A model generated the notes under the pieces. The model was not told where the DNA came from, ran no database searches, and saw nothing but the letters and a program-made list of their open reading frames with translations. Both the position numbers and the translations under genes were made by a program. This document shows positions 62,201 through 64,000 of a stretch of 64,000 nucleotides of DNA, piece after piece; within the stretch, counting starts at the first letter, position 1; every line of letters starts with the position of its first letter. Source of the stretch: Sphingomonas sp. 7/4-4 (GTDB taxonomy: Bacteria; Pseudomonadota; Alphaproteobacteria; Sphingomonadales; Sphingomonadaceae); assembly GCF_027941955.1 (NCBI RefSeq), contig NZ_CP115960.1:744001-808000 (forward strand). Reading direction: 5' to 3'.

Positions 62201-64000
62201 CGCCCGTCCGATGAAGTGCCGCTGATGTTGGACCCGTCCCAGAAATAATAACGCTGGTCGCGATAGGGCGCCCAGAGGTCAGGATCGCTCGCCACCACGG
62301 TGCCCACCGCAGTGCCGACGCCGACATTCTCGTCGACCCCGAATGCAGCGTTCCCGAGCGCGTTCTGCTCGTTCCGCTCTTCGATATAGACATTGTAAGT
62401 GAAAGGATCCGACACGCCGCCGCGATCGTCGTTGGCGCGCAGCTGCAACGTGGCGATGCGGATCTCGGGGATGCCGTTGCCGTTGGTATCGTAGTTGAAG
62501 GCGGCGTCCTGCCCGTACGCCCCCAGGGTACTGCGCAGCCAATCGGCGGTCCAGTTGGCGCCGGTGACCTGGATGTGCTGGCCGTTGACCTGGAACCAGC
62601 CGTTGCCGTTCCCGCCGACAATCTCGAGCCGCGGGGTCGTGCCATCCGGATCGCTCAGACTGAACCGGGCCTGGAGCAGCCCGGCATGGCTGCTGCCGTC
62701 GCCGGTTTCCTTGAAAACGTTGCTTGCCTCGAGCACCAGATTGTTCGGGCGATCGTTGCTGTCGCTGATGAAAACCTGGGTCAGGACATCGGCCGAGTTG
62801 AGCCCGCCGTCCGTGGCGCGGACATAGACGTCGGCGATGTGCGCCTCGAGCCGGCCGTCGCCGCTCCAGTCGTTGATGCCATAGCCTTGCGCACGCAGGC
62901 TCTCGAAGTCGAAATTGAATCCCGCGCGTAGCCGCAGCGTATTGCCCGAGATGTAGAACCAGTTTCCCGGATTGTTGACGAGCTGAAGCGTGGGCGTGGT
63001 GCCGTCACCGTCGCTCATCGCGAAAGTCGCGACGATCTGATCGGCATTGGCCGCGCGTGCGCCGCCGAGACCGGTCTCGTCGAGGAACTGCCAGCCGCCG
63101 CCGCTGGTGATCACCGGGGCTTCGGGGACGTCGCTGATGAACACCTGCGTGAGCTTGTCGACATAGTTCACGCCATCGGTCGCGCGGACCCAGACATCGG
63201 CGATATGTGCTTCGAGCCGGCCGTCCCCGTTCCAGTCACTGATACCGTAGCTGCCCGAATCGCGGAACGCCTCGAAGCTCAGATTGGTACCTGTGAAGCG
63301 CAACGTCGAACCGACGAGCGTGAACCAGCCGTTGGGATTGTTGAGCAGCTGGAAGCTCGGCGTGGTGCCGTCGGGATCGGCGGCGGTGAAGGTGGTGATT
63401 ACGGTGCTGGCGTTCGCCGGGTTGGCGCCCAACCCGGTCTCATCGAAGAAGCGCCAATCGCCGCCGCCGGTGAAATAAGGAGTCTCGTTGACGTCTTGGA
63501 CATAGACCTTGACGGTCTTGGTCGTCGAACCGAGTGTCCCGTCCGTGGCACGTACCACGACGTCTCCGACAAAAGCTTCGGTGCGGCCGTCGCCGTTGAA
63601 GTCCCCGGTGGAATAGCCGGCACCACGCAGCGTCTCGTAGTTAAGCGCGGAGGCGAACTGGACGCTGTTGCCCGAAATCGCGAATAGTCCCCCCGGATTG
63701 GACACGAATTGCAGCGTGGGCGTCTGCCCGGCGTCGGGGTCGCCCAGCGTGAAGCTGGCGAAGACGCCGCCGACAGTCGCCGGTGCGGCGCCCAGCCCGG
63801 TCTCGTCATAATAGACCGCGGTCGGCCCGCCCGAAATCGTCGGCGCCTCGTTGACGGCTGTAACCGTGATCGTCTTGGTCTGGCTGAGCTGCGCGCCCCA
63901 TCCATCGGTGACGCGCACCGTGACATTGTGGCTCGTCGCCGTCTCATAATCGAAGGCAGTGCCCACCGCGGTGACCAGCCCGGTGACCGGGTCGATCGCG
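59256..64000 (-). CDS. Giant secreted cadherin/EF-hand protein, C-terminal about 1580 residues (5' end outside window)
   Basis: Predicted type I secretion cargo. The visible part, in order: the end of a cadherin domain (64000-63847), four tandem 120-residue cadherin-like repeats each with a calcium loop (63846-62377), two classic cadherin domains (about 62346-61700, DYEAANTFAYTVTARDYAG), a linker, then three 170-residue modules with many DxNxDG loops (61340-59499) and a tail ending GRGYDFYAATAA. There are no GGxGxD RTX nonapeptides in this part. One extra base in CCC at 61589-61591 splits the frame; removing it reads AMAVAESSPQAVPVRGDGW. The acyltransferase follows directly. It is likely a cell-surface adhesin or biofilm protein. 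Confidence 0.85.
59499..61340 (-). repeat. Three C-terminal calcium-binding modules of about 170 residues
   Basis: Modules lie at 61340-60834, 60725-60204 and 59999-59499. Each starts with a D-L-x-x-D-G word (GIDLGGDG, IFDLDADG, VLDLDGDG), has D-R-N-G-[DN]-G, then EISFVGDKAGAxTDLEGL or a variant, then D-x-N-x-D and IWxDxNxDGxxxxxEL, and closes with a short beta region. Each carries four to six EF-hand-like loops. Confidence 0.75.
62377..63846 (-). repeat. Four tandem cadherin-like repeats of 120-128 residues with internal EF-hand-like loops
   Basis: Units at 63846-63487, 63486-63127, 63126-62761 and 62760-62377. Each contains D-E-T-G-L-G (KETGDG in the last), DPDGTTPxxQLxNNPxGWF or a variant, and then D-[FW]-[NS]-GDGRxEAxIxDVxVRATDG. 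The last unit is the most diverged (NYDTNGNGIPEIRIATLQL). Confidence 0.75.

Noticed and set aside
56441..64000. Classical RTX toxin operon
   Set aside because: Gene order and acyltransferase would fit, but no GGxGxDxUx nonapeptide was found in the visible cargo.

Overview
The window reads as chromosomal DNA of a high-GC alphaproteobacterium, most likely a Sphingomonas relative. The evidence is the order PIMT-like methyltransferase / tolC / PopZ (DUF2497) / S9 peptidase / valS, a class II DAHP synthase, an arginine succinyltransferase gene cluster, GTG and TTG starts with strong GGAG-type ribosome binding sites, and many short palindromic intergenic repeats of the GTCAYCCCGGCGAAAGCCGG type. 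Most of the content is housekeeping.

Layout, left to right. 1-2110: trmFO (5' part), a YhhN-like membrane protein, a DUF488 protein and a VOC protein. 2331-7014: an accessory block with a helix-turn-helix protein, a small conserved protein, a single-chain helicase-less restriction-modification enzyme, and a detached copy of the 3' end of the DAHP synthase gene. 7115-11973: an HWE histidine kinase, a class II DAHP synthase carrying an N-terminal helix-turn-helix domain with a palindromic TTACCC array just upstream, a TauE/SafE transporter and a Tat-exported aminotransferase. 12031-16854: a dehydrogenase, a TM2 protein, cysS and small proteins. 16929-25828: tRNA-Cys, methyltransferase, tolC, popZ, S9 peptidase, a zeta-toxin-like pair, valS. 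25986-34450: MATE transporter, hemB, two tandem GNAT acetyltransferases, a fused MFS/spermidine synthase-like protein, a lipoprotein, tRNA-Arg, a membrane protein and a membrane-bound winged-helix regulator. 34603-40339: small proteins, astB-astA-M20 hydrolase, a DUF481 protein and RppH. 40538-49059: korA, a zinc-ribbon protein, korB, GxxExxY protein, cyclopropane fatty acid synthase, serine hydrolase, SDR, purF. 49189-54938: small Rho_N-like protein, hisI, lipoprotein, metG, tatD, GIY-YIG protein, MBL hydrolase, retropepsin-like protease.

55033-64000 is the most unusual part: a type I secretion locus, all leftward. It holds a giant cadherin/EF-hand protein (5' end outside the window), then a HlyC-family acyltransferase, a HlyB-type ABC transporter with a degenerate C39 domain, and a HlyD-type adaptor. 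The tolC at 17863 could supply the outer-membrane channel. I see no classical RTX nonapeptides in the visible cargo; calcium binding would instead come from many DxNxDG loops.

A caution applies throughout. I count 26 single-base frameshifts in 23 otherwise well-conserved genes, including cysS (three), metG, trmFO, aroG and korB. About 18 are one-base losses, mostly in G/C runs of 3-5, and 8 look like one-base gains. Essential genes are hit as often as others, so I read them as assembly errors and annotate the genes as intact CDS, giving each position.
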